Shown one piece after another: positions 8,853-17,915 of a stretch of 43,040 nucleotides of DNA; the first letter of the stretch is position 1, and every line of letters begins with the position of its first letter. This DNA is from Gammaproteobacteria bacterium (GTDB taxonomy: Bacteria > Pseudomonadota > Gammaproteobacteria > Steroidobacterales > PWYM01): assembly GCA_007693855.1 (NCBI GenBank), contig RECU01000024.1:1-43040 (forward strand), read 5' to 3'. The notes under the pieces are model-generated. The model did no database searches and was not told the origin of the DNA. It saw nothing but the letters and a program-made list of their open reading frames with translations. Made by a program: the position numbers and the translations under genes.

Positions 8853-10559
8853 GTGACCGACGCGCCACGGACAACTCGATCCCGACGCCTGCCAGGCCGC
8901 GCCAGCGGCGGCCTGCTGGTGTTGTTGCTCGCGCTGGGGCTGGCGGCCTGCGGGGGCGGCGACGCTGGCGGTGGGGCTGGTGGTGGGTCTGGTAGTGGTG
9001 CATTGCCACCGCCCTCGCCACCGCCGGTCTCGCAGGCCGAAGCCTTTCGGCTGCTCAACCAGGCCACCTTCGGCGCCACCGAAAGCGAGGCCGAGCGGGT
9101 GCGGGCCCTCGGTGTCGAGGTCTGGATCGACCAGCAGATTGCTGAGCCGGCCTCGTTGCAGTTGCCGCACCTGCTGGAGGTCACCTCCAACAATCCTCTG
9201 CTCGGGTTCCGCTACCAGGGCGATCGCGTCGATGTCTGGTTCCGCAACTCGGTGAACGGTCCCGACCAGCTGCGCCAGCGCGTCGCTTTCGCCCTGTCGC
9301 AGATCATGGTGGTCTCGCAGCAGGGCGTGCTGGTGATCGCGCCCTGGGCGCTGGCCGATTACTACGACACGCTGGCCGAGCATGCCTTCGGCAACTTCCG
9401 CGAGCTCATGGAAGCGGTCACGCTGCATCCGGCGATGGGCACCTATCTCAGCATGCGTGGCAACCGTCGCCCCGATCCCGAGCGCAACATCCGACCCGAC
9501 GAGAACTACGCGCGCGAGCTGATGCAGCTGTTCACCATCGGGCTGGTCGAGCTCGAGCCCGACGGGACGGTCCGCACCGATTCGTCCGGGCAGCCGATGC
9601 CGACCTACGACCAGGCCGTGGTCGAGGGCTTCGCGCACGTGTTCACGGGGTGGAATCTCGCGGGGCTGGCGAACTTCGAGACTCCGCGGCCGACCATCGC
9701 CAACCAGACGCAGCCCATGCAGCACTACCCCGAGTTTCACGACACGGGTGCCAAGCAGCTGCTGAATGGGGTGGTACTGCCCGCAGGCCAGGGCGGCGAG
9801 CAGGATCTGGCCGCCGCCCTGGACAACATCTTCGAGCACCCCAACGTCGGCCCCTTCATCGCGCGTGCGCTGATCCAGCGGCTGGTCACCAGCAATCCCT
9901 CGCCGGCGTATCTCGCCCGCGTGGCAGGGCGCTTCGATGACAACGGCGCAGGTGTGCGCGGTGATCTGGCCGCGGTCGTGCGTGCGATCCTGCTCGATCC
10001 GGAGGCCCGCCCGGCCACCCCGACGGACACCACCGGCAAGCTCAAGGAGCCGCTGCTCCGGGTCACCCAGCTCTGGCGGGCCTACGACGGTGCCTCGGCC
10101 AGCGGACGCTTCCCGATGGAGTTCTCGTCGATCATGTTCGGCCAGGGTCCGCTGCAGTCGCCATCAGTGTTCAACTTCTTCAGTCCGGACTATGCGCCGC
10201 CGGGCGAAATCGCGACCCGCGGCCTGGTTGCCCCTGAGCTGCAGATCGCCACGGAATTCCAGAACACCTTCATCACCAACATTATGGCCTCCTATACCTT
10301 CGTACAGAACTCGGCGAACCCCGAGCTCGAGCCCGACCAGGTGGCGATCGACATCACCGAGGAGCTGGCCCTGGCCGATGACATCGACGCGCTGATCGAT
10401 CGCGCGGCCGACAAACTGCTGGGCGGCGAGATCTCGCCGACACTGCGTAGCGAGATCGCCGGCATGCTGGCACGCATCCCGGCTGCGGAACCTGTAGCGC
10501 GAGTCGCCGAGACGCTGTACTTCATCGTCACCTCACCCGAATACGCCTACCAGCGCTGA
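8853..10559 (+). CDS. DUF1800 family secreted lipoprotein
   Basis: A 568-residue protein with a lipoprotein signal (GGLLVLLLALGLAAC, lipobox Cys33) and a Gly/Pro-rich linker. The DUF1800 hallmarks follow: AFRLLNQATFGATESEAERVRALGVEVWIDQQI at the N side, QLRQRVAFALSQIMVVS, ENYARELMQLFTIGL, GFAHVFTGWN and LKEPLLRVTQLWRAYD. GTG 8853 is preferred because AGAGGA (8838-8843) lies upstream and the lipoprotein signal starts here; an ATG at 8706 would add 49 arginine-rich residues. The DUF1501 gene starts 12 bases after the stop; such pairs recur in many bacteria. The biochemical role of the family is not known to me. Confidence 0.85.
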   Translation: MTDAPRTTRSRRLPGRASGGLLVLLLALGLAACGGGDAGGGAGGGSGSGALPPPSPPPVSQAEAFRLLNQATFGATESEAERVRALGVEVWIDQQIAEPASLQLPHLLEVTSNNPLLGFRYQGDRVDVWFRNSVNGPDQLRQRVAFALSQIMVVSQQGVLVIAPWALADYYDTLAEHAFGNFRELMEAVTLHPAMGTYLSMRGNRRPDPERNIRPDENYARELMQLFTIGLVELEPDGTVRTDSSGQPMPTYDQAVVEGFAHVFTGWNLAGLANFETPRPTIANQTQPMQHYPEFHDTGAKQLLNGVVLPAGQGGEQDLAAALDNIFEHPNVGPFIARALIQRLVTSNPSPAYLARVAGRFDDNGAGVRGDLAAVVRAILLDPEARPATPTDTTGKLKEPLLRVTQLWRAYDGASASGRFPMEFSSIMFGQGPLQSPSVFNFFSPDYAPPGEIATRGLVAPELQIATEFQNTFITNIMASYTFVQNSANPELEPDQVAIDITEELALADDIDALIDRAADKLLGGEISPTLRSEIAGMLARIPAAEPVARVAETLYFIVTSPEYAYQR

Positions 10560-10571
10560 ACGGAGAGCCCC

Positions 10572-11933
10572 ATGCGCAGAGACCGCAGATCGATGCGACT
10601 GAACCGGCGGCAGCTGTTGGCAGGCGGTGGTGCCGCGCTGCTCGGTACCGGCTGGCCCGCGCTGCGTGCGGTGGCGTCACCCGGGCCGTTCAACGATTAC
10701 CGTGCGCTGGTCTGCGTATTCCTGTTTGGTGGCAATGACGCCTGGAACACGCTGGTGCCACGCAGCCCTGCGGAGCACGCGGTGTATGCAAGCTCGCGGC
10801 AGAATCTTGCCCTCGAGCGCGAGGTGCTGCTGCCAATCCAGCCGCTGGACAGCGACGGCACCGACTACGGTCTGCATCCCGAGATGGCCGGGCTCCAAGG
10901 CCTCTTCGAGCAGGGCCGGCTCGCGTTCGTGAACGATGTCGGCCCCCTGGTGCGGCCGATCTCGCTGGATGAATACCTCAGTGGTGGCGCACCGCTGCCA
11001 CCGCAACTGTTCTCGCACAACGACCAGCAGGACCAGTGGCACACCCTGAAGGGCCAGGCACCGCTGGCCACCGGTTGGGCCGGACGCATGGCGGACCTGA
11101 TGCGTACGCAGGTTGCCGGACAGCGGCTGGCCACCAACGTGTCGCTGTTCGGCAACTCGCTGTTCCAGGCAGCCGAGGACACCGTGGCCTATGTCATGGG
11201 CGCCGGGGGTCCGCTGGAGTTCATCGGCTTTGAGGATGCGGGTTTCGGCCTGGAGCAGCGTCGCGCCTTCGAGCGTGTGGTCGATGCCGACTACGCCTCG
11301 GTCTACGAACGGGCATTCGCCGCCGTGCAGCGCCGCGCGATCTCGACAGTCGACGTGGTCACCGACGCGCTCGCCCGCGCGCCCGCGGTCGCAACGCCGT
11401 TTCCGTTCTCACAGCTCGGCCAGCAGCTCGAGACCGTCTCCCGTGTAATTGCGGCGCGCGACGAGCTGGAGGTTCGCCGCCAGGTGTTCTTCGTGGCGAT
11501 CGGAGGTTTCGATACCCACGACGACCAGAACGAGCTCCAGCCCGGGTTGCTCGGGGACGTGAGCGAGGCGATGACCGCGTTCTACGAAGCCACCGAGGCA
11601 CTGGGTGTGGCCGAGCAGGTGACCACGTTCACGCAGTCGGACTTCGGGCGCACGCTGACCTCCAATGGGACCGGCACCGACCACGCCTGGAGCTCGGTGC
11701 AGATGGTCATGGGCGGCGCGGTGCTGGGTCGGCGCTTCTACGGCAACTATCCGCTGCTGGAACTTGGCGGTGCGGGTGACGTTGGCGGCGGGCGCTTCAT
11801 TCCAAGCCTGTCCTCGGACCAGTACGCCGCAACCCTGGCGCGCTGGTTCGGTATCGAGGAAGCTGCCCTCTCGCAAGTGGCGCCCAACCTCGACAATTTC
11901 GTGCTGCGCGACCTCGGGTTCCTCGGCGCGTAG
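10572..11933 (+). CDS. DUF1501 family Tat-exported protein (sulfatase/alkaline-phosphatase-like fold)
   Basis: A 453-residue protein with a twin-arginine signal (RLNRRQLLAGGGAALLG). DUF1501 marks are ALVCVFLFGGNDAWNTLVP, GLHPEMAGLQGLFEQGRLAFVNDVGPL, HNDQQDQWHT, FVAIGGFDTHDDQN, TFTQSDFGRTLTSNGTGTDHAWSS and MGGAVLGRRFYGNYP. The Asp and His spacing (GGNDAW, GGFDTH, SDFGR, GTDHAW) resembles metal sites of the alkaline-phosphatase/sulfatase superfamily, so a secreted hydrolase is plausible but not shown. GGAG (10562-10565) precedes ATG 10572. It forms a two-gene unit with the DUF1800 gene; Tat export of a folded, perhaps metal-loaded protein fits. Confidence 0.85.
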   Translation: MRRDRRSMRLNRRQLLAGGGAALLGTGWPALRAVASPGPFNDYRALVCVFLFGGNDAWNTLVPRSPAEHAVYASSRQNLALEREVLLPIQPLDSDGTDYGLHPEMAGLQGLFEQGRLAFVNDVGPLVRPISLDEYLSGGAPLPPQLFSHNDQQDQWHTLKGQAPLATGWAGRMADLMRTQVAGQRLATNVSLFGNSLFQAAEDTVAYVMGAGGPLEFIGFEDAGFGLEQRRAFERVVDADYASVYERAFAAVQRRAISTVDVVTDALARAPAVATPFPFSQLGQQLETVSRVIAARDELEVRRQVFFVAIGGFDTHDDQNELQPGLLGDVSEAMTAFYEATEALGVAEQVTTFTQSDFGRTLTSNGTGTDHAWSSVQMVMGGAVLGRRFYGNYPLLELGGAGDVGGGRFIPSLSSDQYAATLARWFGIEEAALSQVAPNLDNFVLRDLGFLGA

Positions 11934-11943
11934 CCGCACACCC

Positions 11944-11969
11944 GGCCATCCTCGTCCGAGGCGATGGCC
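11944..11969. terminator. Hairpin between convergent genes (possible bidirectional terminator)
   Basis: GGCCAT plus CCTCG (11944-11954) pairs with CGAGG plus ATGGCC (11957-11969) across a TC loop, with a two-base CG bulge. It lies in the 46-bp gap between the convergent DUF1501 and phnE genes. There is no T-run, so intrinsic termination is uncertain. Confidence 0.4.
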
Positions 11970-11979
11970 CAGATGCCGC

Positions 11980-12795
11980 TCAGGTCACCGCAGCGCGAAG
12001 TTTGGCCGAGATCCACTCACTGATCAGCACGGTGCCCAGGATCAGCAGGAACAGGGTCGCCACACGGCCCCAGGCCAGCGTGTTCACCGAGGCCATGAGT
12101 TCCAGGCCGAGGCCACCGGCGCCGACCAGCCCCAGGATGGTGGCCTCACGGATATTGATGTCCCAGCGATAGACGCTGATGCCGGCGAACGCCGGCATCA
12201 CCTGCGGCACGACGCCATAGACCCGCAGCTGCGCCGCCGTCGCTCCCGTGGCGGTGATCGCCTCCACGGGACGGCGGTCGATCTCCTCGATGGCCTCGTA
12301 CAGCAGCTTGCCGATGAAACCCACCGAGCGCAGCGCGATGGCGATCACGCCGGCCAGCACGCCCGGCCCGAGGATCAGCACCAGCAGCAGCGCCCAGATC
12401 AGCGAATTGATCGAGCGCGAGGTGACGATGATCAGCAGTGCCAGCGGACGCACCAGCGGGAAGCGTGGCGTGGTGTTGCGGGCCGCGAGGAAGGCCAGCG
12501 GCACAGCCAGCACCAGCGCGATCAGCGTGCCCAGGGTGGCCATGTTGATGGTGTCCCACAAGGGCCGCCAGAGCGCGTTCAGGTAGGCGAAATCCGGCGG
12601 GAACATGCGCGAGACCAGGTCCGCGCCCTGCGCGGGGGCATCGAGCACGAAGTCCCAGAGGGTCCGCTCGGAGATGACCTGCCAGCTCGCCAGCAGGACG
12701 ACAGCGAAGCCGAACATCCACGCCCAGTGCAGCAGCGCGCCGCGGCGGTCACGTCGCTGCCAGATCAGCCGCTCGCCCTGCTGCCGGACCGGCAT
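11980..12795 (-). CDS. phnE: Phosphonate-type ABC transporter permease (second PhnE)
   Basis: A 271-residue inner-membrane protein. Hydrophobic segments begin at LLHWAWMFGFAVVLLASW and continue through LGTLIALVLAVPLAFLAA, LALLIIVTSRSINSLIWALLLVLILGPGVLAGVIAIAL to VATLFLLILGTVLI. The cytoplasmic EAA loop that docks on the ATPase is clear: EAIEEIDRRPVEAITATGATAAQLRVYGVVPQVMPAFAG. This is a typical PhnE. It is the last gene of phnD-phnC-phnE-phnE, 37 bases after the first permease. Two different PhnE proteins would form a heterodimeric channel. The ligand could be phosphonate, phosphite or phosphate esters; no C-P lyase genes are in the window. Confidence 0.9.
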   Translation of the reverse strand: MPVRQQGERLIWQRRDRRGALLHWAWMFGFAVVLLASWQVISERTLWDFVLDAPAQGADLVSRMFPPDFAYLNALWRPLWDTINMATLGTLIALVLAVPLAFLAARNTTPRFPLVRPLALLIIVTSRSINSLIWALLLVLILGPGVLAGVIAIALRSVGFIGKLLYEAIEEIDRRPVEAITATGATAAQLRVYGVVPQVMPAFAGISVYRWDINIREATILGLVGAGGLGLELMASVNTLAWGRVATLFLLILGTVLISEWISAKLRAAVT

Positions 12796-12832
12796 CAGCG
12801 GGCGCCCGCACGAGAAGTCAGCAGGGCGCCCA

Positions 12833-13642
12833 TCAGCGCAGCCGCCCGCGCAGCCAGCCCGAGGCGTATTCGGCGGCCAGCACGATGACGATGATCACCA
12901 GCAGGATGGCCGCGGCGGTGTCGAATTCGTAGCGGTCGAAGGCGGTGTTGAGCGTGGCGCCGATGCCGCCGGCACCGACGATGCCGATGATCGCCGACTC
13001 GCGGAAGTTGATGTCCAGCCGGTAGAGGGTGATGCCGGCCACCCGCGGCAGCACCTGCGGCTGCACCGCCCAGTGCACGCGCTGCAGCCAGCTGCCACCG
13101 GTGGCGCGGATGGCTTCCAGTGGGCGCGGGTCCATGGCCTCGATTTCCTCGGCGGCGAGCTTGGCGATGAAACCGATGCTGGCGAAGGCCAGGGTGGCCA
13201 CGCCGGCCAGCGGACCGAAGCCGAGCATGGCGACCAGCAGGATGGCGATGATGATTTCCTGGAAGCTGCGCGAGATGGCGATGATCGCGCGGCAGAAGAG
13301 GTACACCGGCGCTGGTGCGAGATTGCGCGCCGCACCCAGGGCAATCGGCACGGAGAGCAGGAACCCCAGGAAGGTCGCGACCACGGTCATGGTCAGGCTC
13401 TCGAGCACCCCATCGATGATCTGGTCGCCGCGGGAGACGAAATCGGGCGAGGCGAGTGCCCCGAGAAACTCGAGTGCCCGCGGCATGCCGGCGGCGACGC
13501 GCGCCCAGTTGATCTCGAGCGTACCGAAGGCGACGAAGAGATACAGGGGCACGCCGATGAACAGGCCGCGACGCAGCCACGGGTTGGTGATCAACGGCGG
13601 CCGGCGCCAGGGCACGCCGACCACGGCCGCTGTCCGGTTCAC
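12833..13642 (-). CDS. phnE: Phosphonate-type ABC transporter permease (first PhnE)
   Basis: A 269-residue permease with transmembrane stretches [72 protein letters not shown] and [18 protein letters not shown]. The EAA loop reads [41 protein letters not shown]. It starts at GTG 13642, which overlaps the phnC stop as GTGA, so the two are translationally coupled. It shares the EAA pattern and [15 protein letters not shown] motif with the second permease gene, which suggests an old duplication. Confidence 0.9.
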   Translation of the reverse strand: MNRTAAVVGVPWRRPPLITNPWLRRGLFIGVPLYLFVAFGTLEINWARVAAGMPRALEFLGALASPDFVSRGDQIIDGVLESLTMTVVATFLGFLLSVPIALGAARNLAPAPVYLFCRAIIAISRSFQEIIIAILLVAMLGFGPLAGVATLAFASIGFIAKLAAEEIEAMDPRPLEAIRATGGSWLQRVHWAVQPQVLPRVAGITLYRLDINFRESAIIGIVGAGGIGATLNTAFDRYEFDTAAAILLVIIVIVLAAEYASGWLRGRLR

Positions 13643-14436
13643 GACGGGCGTGCTCCCGGCGATGCCGGCGACTCAGCCCCGGCCATCTTCTCCCAGTCCT
13701 CGCCGCCGTAGATACGCGTGAGCACCGCCGCATCGAGGTCCCTGGACGGCCCGTCGTAGACCACGCGACCGGCAGCCAGGCCCACCACCCGTGGACAGAA
13801 CTGTCGGGCCAAGGGCACGTCATGCAGGTTGATGATGGCCGGCAGGCCGCGCTCGCGGCAGAGTTCGTCGATGAGCCGCATGATCTGGCGGGCGGTGCGC
13901 GGGTCGAGACTCGCCGTGGGCTCGTCCACCAGCAGCAGGTCGGGCGCCTGCATCAGCGCCCGGGCGATGCCCACGCGCTGGCGCTGGCCGCCGGAGAGCG
14001 CATCGGCGCGACGGTCGGCGTAGCCCGCCAGCCCCACGCGCTCGAGCAGCTGGAAGGCCATGTCGATGTCGCTCTGCGGGAAGCGTCGCAGCGTCGAGCG
14101 CCAGAAGCCGACGTAGCCGAGCCGCCCGGAGAGCAGGTTCTCCATCACGCTGAGTCGATCGACCAGCGCGAACTCCTGGAACACCATGCCGATGCGCCGG
14201 CGCGCCTGGCGCAGCTGGCGGGCGCCCAGGCCGGTGAGCTCCTGGTCGCCGAGCAGCACCCGCCCGCTGGTCGGTTCGACCAGGCGGTTGATGCAGCGGA
14301 TGAGCGTGCTCTTCCCGGCCCCCGAGGGGCCGATCAGGGCGACGATGTCGCCGGGTCCGACCTCGAGGTCGATATCGCTGAGGGCCGCGGTCTGGCCGCC
14401 TGGGTAGCGTTTGCCCAGGCCTTCGAGGCGCAGCAT
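13639..14436 (-). CDS. phnC: Phosphonate-type ABC transporter ATP-binding protein PhnC
   Basis: A 265-residue ATPase with Walker [11 protein letters not shown]-loop [23 protein letters not shown], signature [17 protein letters not shown], Walker [14 protein letters not shown] and switch His (IINLHDV). The segment [25 protein letters not shown] is characteristic of PhnC. ATG 14436 sits one base after the phnD stop (TGACATG), giving a tight operon order D-C-E-E. A longer frame upstream is a shadow across phnD. Confidence 0.92.
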   Translation of the reverse strand: MLRLEGLGKRYPGGQTAALSDIDLEVGPGDIVALIGPSGAGKSTLIRCINRLVEPTSGRVLLGDQELTGLGARQLRQARRRIGMVFQEFALVDRLSVMENLLSGRLGYVGFWRSTLRRFPQSDIDMAFQLLERVGLAGYADRRADALSGGQRQRVGIARALMQAPDLLLVDEPTASLDPRTARQIMRLIDELCRERGLPAIINLHDVPLARQFCPRVVGLAAGRVVYDGPSRDLDAAVLTRIYGGEDWEKMAGAESPASPGARPS

Positions 14437-14437
14437 G

Positions 14438-15466
14438 TCAGCGGCAGTCGTAGCGCGTGCCGCTGAGGCGGTCGATGTCGCGGATGACGGCCCAGTGCTC
14501 GCGGTAGGTGATGGGGATGAACTGGGCTTCGCCGGATTCGCGGAACTCCGCGGCCAGCGCCGAGCCTTCCCAGTCGTAGCTGAAGAACGCCTCCTGGATG
14601 CGCGCGGCCAGCGCAGGCTCCAGGTTGTGGGCATGGCCATAGGCGGTGGTCGGGAAGGTCTCCGAGCGGTAGACCGTGACCAGCTGGTCCTCGCGCACCA
14701 CGCCGCGCGCCAGCATGCGCCTGAGCACCGAATTGGCGACCGCGGCGGCCTCGTAGTCGCCGTTGACCACGCCGAGCACCGAGTTGTCGTGCTTGCCGGA
14801 GAACGCCGCCTGATAGTCGCGGCCCTCGCGCAGACCGCCCTCGCGCTCGAGCAGGAGGGTCGGGGCCTTGTAGCCGGAGTTCGAGGTGGGCTGGGTGAAG
14901 GCGAGTGTACGCCCGCGCAGCTCCGCCAGCGTGGTGATCCCGGAATCCGGCCGCGTGATGATCTCCATCTCGTAGCCGAAGCTCCCATCCTCCCGCGCCA
15001 TCATGGCGAAAGGCACGAAGCCCGCGCAGTTCACCGCCAGCGGGGTGGAGCCGGTATTGAACCCGGCGACGTGCAGGCGCCCGGCGCGCATCGCCTCGAG
15101 CTGGGCGGCGTTGGACTGCACCGGGAAGAACTGTACCCGCTTGCCGGTGACCTGCGAGAGGTGGCTGATGAAGCCGTCCCAGACCCGGGCGTAGATGGCG
15201 GGGTCTTCGACCGGCGTGTAGGCGAACACCAGCACCCGGGGGTCGCGCAGGCCGCGCTCGGGCGGATCGGCGACCATGTCACCGCTGCGGTCGCAGAACT
15301 GTGCGGCGAGGTCGCCGGGCTGGCAGGGCGCATCAGCCGCGCTGGCCGTTGCCGCCGTCGGCAGGCCCAGCGCGAGGGCCACCACGATGGCGGCAGCGCC
15401 CAGGGTCGCCGCGCGCGCCAGTGCGCCGAACCGCGGGCGGAGTGTCAAGACAGGGTGCCTATGCAT
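14438..15466 (-). CDS. phnD: Phosphate/phosphite/phosphonate ABC transporter substrate-binding protein PhnD
   Basis: A 342-residue periplasmic binding protein with a long signal peptide ([25 protein letters not shown]). PhnD features include [76 protein letters not shown] split over the first lobe, then [19 protein letters not shown] and [14 protein letters not shown]. First gene of the phnDCEE operon. ATG 15466 is chosen for its signal peptide; the frame upstream is antisense to the EF-hand gene. The two cysteines near the mature N terminus ([11 protein letters not shown]) are unusual and may form a disulfide. Ligand not determinable from sequence. Confidence 0.9.
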   Translation of the reverse strand: MHRHPVLTLRPRFGALARAATLGAAAIVVALALGLPTAATASAADAPCQPGDLAAQFCDRSGDMVADPPERGLRDPRVLVFAYTPVEDPAIYARVWDGFISHLSQVTGKRVQFFPVQSNAAQLEAMRAGRLHVAGFNTGSTPLAVNCAGFVPFAMMAREDGSFGYEMEIITRPDSGITTLAELRGRTLAFTQPTSNSGYKAPTLLLEREGGLREGRDYQAAFSGKHDNSVLGVVNGDYEAAAVANSVLRRMLARGVVREDQLVTVYRSETFPTTAYGHAHNLEPALAARIQEAFFSYDWEGSALAAEFRESGEAQFIPITYREHWAVIRDIDRLSGTRYDCR

Positions 15467-15509
15467 TGATCGAATGTTCTCAACAGGGCCAGGACATCGT
15501 TGCGAAAGG

Positions 15510-15541
15510 GTGACAGCGGAAAGTGACAGCGTGGTGACGAA
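15510..15541 (-). promoter_or_regulatory. Pho-box-like repeats upstream of phnD
   Basis: Reading toward phnD, the repeats are TCGTCAC, then CTGTCAC after 4 bp, then CTGTCAC after 6 bp (plus-strand TGACAG at 15511 and 15524, TGACGA at 15535). The first two have the 11-bp period of PhoB sites and two of the three match CTGTCA exactly. The site ends about 44 bases before the phnD start. The 13-bp spacing of the last pair departs from consensus. Control by phosphate starvation is inferred. Confidence 0.5.
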
Positions 15542-15655
15542 CTGCACAGCACAGCCGGGGCGCGGCCGTCGATGGCCAGGTCGAGGGTATCGCCAGCGTC
15601 GACGGCGCGGCATACACTCCAGCCTGCCACCGCACAATACAAAGGAATAGCAGGT

Positions 15656-17893
15656 ATGGCGAATGACAGCATCACGGGAACCCACCGATGGACGTTCTTT
15701 CGCTCCGGGGGCTTCGACCAGGTCGCCCTCGACAGCGGCGAGGACCTGCGTCATCTCGGCGAGCTCGACCCGAAGCTCTGGAGCGTCCTGAACTGTCCCA
15801 CCACAGGGCTCGAGTTCGATCCCCGCACGGCGGCCCTGCTGGACGCGGATGGTGACGGTCAGATCCGGGTGCCGGAGATCCAGGCGGCCGTGCGCTGGGC
15901 GTGCGAGCGGGTGACCGATCCGGCGGTGATGTTCGCCGACGGGGGGCTGCCGGTCAGCGCCATTGCCGAGGACAGCGAGGAGGCGGCTCGCCTCAAGGCG
16001 GCTGCCGTCAAGGTGCTGAGCTATGTCGGCAAGGCCGAGGACCAGGCCCTGACCGTGGACGATTTCGCCGACATGACCAGGCTGTTTTCGGTCGATCACT
16101 TCAACGGCGACGGGGTGGTCCCCGGTGGTCTGACCAGCGACGAGGCCCTGCAGCAGCTCATCGGCGAGATTGTCGAGACCCAGGGCGGTGTGCCGGATCG
16201 CAGTGGTGAGCCCGGGGTGTCGGCCGATACCGTTGCGGCTTTTTTCGAGCAGGCCCAGGCCGTGCTGGATTGGCACGCCGCCGCCGCCGCGGATACCGAT
16301 GGGGTCCGTCCTTTGGGCGAGGCGACGGATGCGGCTGCCAAGCTGTTCGACAGCGTTCGCGCCAAGGTCGATGACTACTTCGCGCGCTGCCGGCTGGCGG
16401 CCTTCGATGCGCGGGCGACTGCGGCGTTGAACCCTGCGGAGAGCGTCTATGGCGCGCTGTCGGCTCGGGCCATCGCGGCCGGTGACGAGGAGGTTGCCGC
16501 GCTGCCGCTGGCCGCGATCGAGGCCGGCCAGCCGCTGCCGCTGATCGAGGGCCTCAATCCTGCCTGGGCCGACGCGATCGCGAGCTTGCGGGAAGAGGTC
16601 GTCGTGCCGCTGCTCGGGGAGCGCGATGCGCTGTTGCCGGAAGACTGGGCGGCGCTGTCGGCACGGTTTACCGCCTGGCAGAGCTGGCAGGCGGCCCGCC
16701 CGGACACCGCCGTGCACGGCATCGATGGCGCGCGCCTGCGTGAGCTGGTCGACGGCGACCTCCGCGCTCGCCTGGCCGCGCTGATCGAGCAGGACCTCGC
16801 CGCCGAGACCTCGGCAGCGACGGTCGATGCGGTGGAACGGCTGGTGCGCTACCAGCGTGACCTGGTCACTCTGCTGCGCAACTTCGTGACGCTGAGTGAC
16901 TTTTACCGCGGTGATCGCAAGGCGATTTTCCAGGCCGGTACGCTGTATCTCGACCAGCGCAGCTGCGAACTGGTCATGCGGGTCAGCGACATGGGGCGAC
17001 ATGCGAGCATGGCGCCGTTCAGCGGCTGCTACCTGCTCTATTGCACCTGCGTGCGCCAGGGCGAGGCACCGATCACCATTGTCGCCGGCCTGACCGGTGG
17101 CGAGGTTGACGAGCTGATGGTGCCGGGCCGCAACGGCGTGTTCTACGACCGCGCCGGGCGCGACTGGAAGGCCTCGGTGGTGAAGGTGGTCGAGCAGCCG
17201 GTGAGTATCCGTCAGGCGTTCTGGTCGCCATACCGGCGGCTGGGGCGGTTCATCGAGGGCCAGCTGCAGAAGTTCGCCGCCTCGCGCGACAAGGCGGTCG
17301 AGGCCCAGACCAGCGCCGGCGTGACCGACGCGGCGGCCAGTGCCGGCAGCGGCCAGACGGCGGCCGCGCAGGCCTTCGACATCGCCAAGTTCGCCGGTAT
17401 CTTCGCGGCCATCGGTCTGGCCATCGGCGCGATCGGCACGGCGCTGGCGGCCGTGGTGGCGGGCATGTTCTCGCTGCCGTTGTGGCAGGTGCCGTTGGTC
17501 ATCCTCGGCGTCATGCTGCTGATCTCGGCCCCCTCGATGCTGATGGCCTTCCTGACGCTGCGCCGCCGCAACCTCGGGCCGTTGCTCGACGCGAATGGCT
17601 GGGCGGTCAACGTGCGCGCGAGGATCAACGTCCCCTTCGGCGCCGCCCTGACGGGTCTGGCTACGCTGCCGGCCGGCGCCAGCCGCTTACTGCGCGATCC
17701 GTACGCCGAGAAGAAGCGGCCGTGGAAGACCTGGCTGTTCCTGCTGGCGGTGCTGATCGTCGCGCTGGTGCTGTGGCGCGAGGGCGTGTTCGATGGCTTG
17801 TGGGGTGGCGGGGGTGAGGCGGACGTCGATCCTGCCGCTGCGGTGGAGCCCGCGCTCGAGGCGCCGCCTGGGGAGCCGCCGGCGGCGCCCTAG
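15656..17893 (+). CDS. EF-hand membrane protein of unknown function
   Basis: A 745-residue protein. There is no signal peptide. One canonical EF-hand loop is present (DADGDGQIRVPE, residues 63-74), with a second weaker calcium-type segment (FSVDHFNGDGVVPGG, near 145). A long helical middle follows with few landmarks. Near the C terminus are a hydrophobic pair (FAGIFAAIGLAIGAIGTALAAVVAGMF and VPLVILGVMLLISAPSMLMAFL, about 579-636), a third membrane span (WLFLLAVLIVALVLW, about 693-707) and an acidic/Pro tail. So the bulk is probably cytoplasmic and tethered to the membrane. ATG 15656 follows AAAGGA; an upstream ATG at 15572 lies in the promoter. It is divergent from phnD. I do not recognise a characterised family. 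Confidence 0.75.
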   Translation: MANDSITGTHRWTFFRSGGFDQVALDSGEDLRHLGELDPKLWSVLNCPTTGLEFDPRTAALLDADGDGQIRVPEIQAAVRWACERVTDPAVMFADGGLPVSAIAEDSEEAARLKAAAVKVLSYVGKAEDQALTVDDFADMTRLFSVDHFNGDGVVPGGLTSDEALQQLIGEIVETQGGVPDRSGEPGVSADTVAAFFEQAQAVLDWHAAAAADTDGVRPLGEATDAAAKLFDSVRAKVDDYFARCRLAAFDARATAALNPAESVYGALSARAIAAGDEEVAALPLAAIEAGQPLPLIEGLNPAWADAIASLREEVVVPLLGERDALLPEDWAALSARFTAWQSWQAARPDTAVHGIDGARLRELVDGDLRARLAALIEQDLAAETSAATVDAVERLVRYQRDLVTLLRNFVTLSDFYRGDRKAIFQAGTLYLDQRSCELVMRVSDMGRHASMAPFSGCYLLYCTCVRQGEAPITIVAGLTGGEVDELMVPGRNGVFYDRAGRDWKASVVKVVEQPVSIRQAFWSPYRRLGRFIEGQLQKFAASRDKAVEAQTSAGVTDAAASAGSGQTAAAQAFDIAKFAGIFAAIGLAIGAIGTALAAVVAGMFSLPLWQVPLVILGVMLLISAPSMLMAFLTLRRRNLGPLLDANGWAVNVRARINVPFGAALTGLATLPAGASRLLRDPYAEKKRPWKTWLFLLAVLIVALVLWREGVFDGLWGGGGEADVDPAAAVEPALEAPPGEPPAAP

Positions 17894-17915
17894 CGGGTCG
17901 TCCCAGGGCTCGAGC

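Noticed and set aside
11665-13711. Two long plus-strand frames opposite the phnE genes
   Set aside because: Low-complexity shadows of the permease genes, whose EAA loops and membrane spans are clear on the minus strand.
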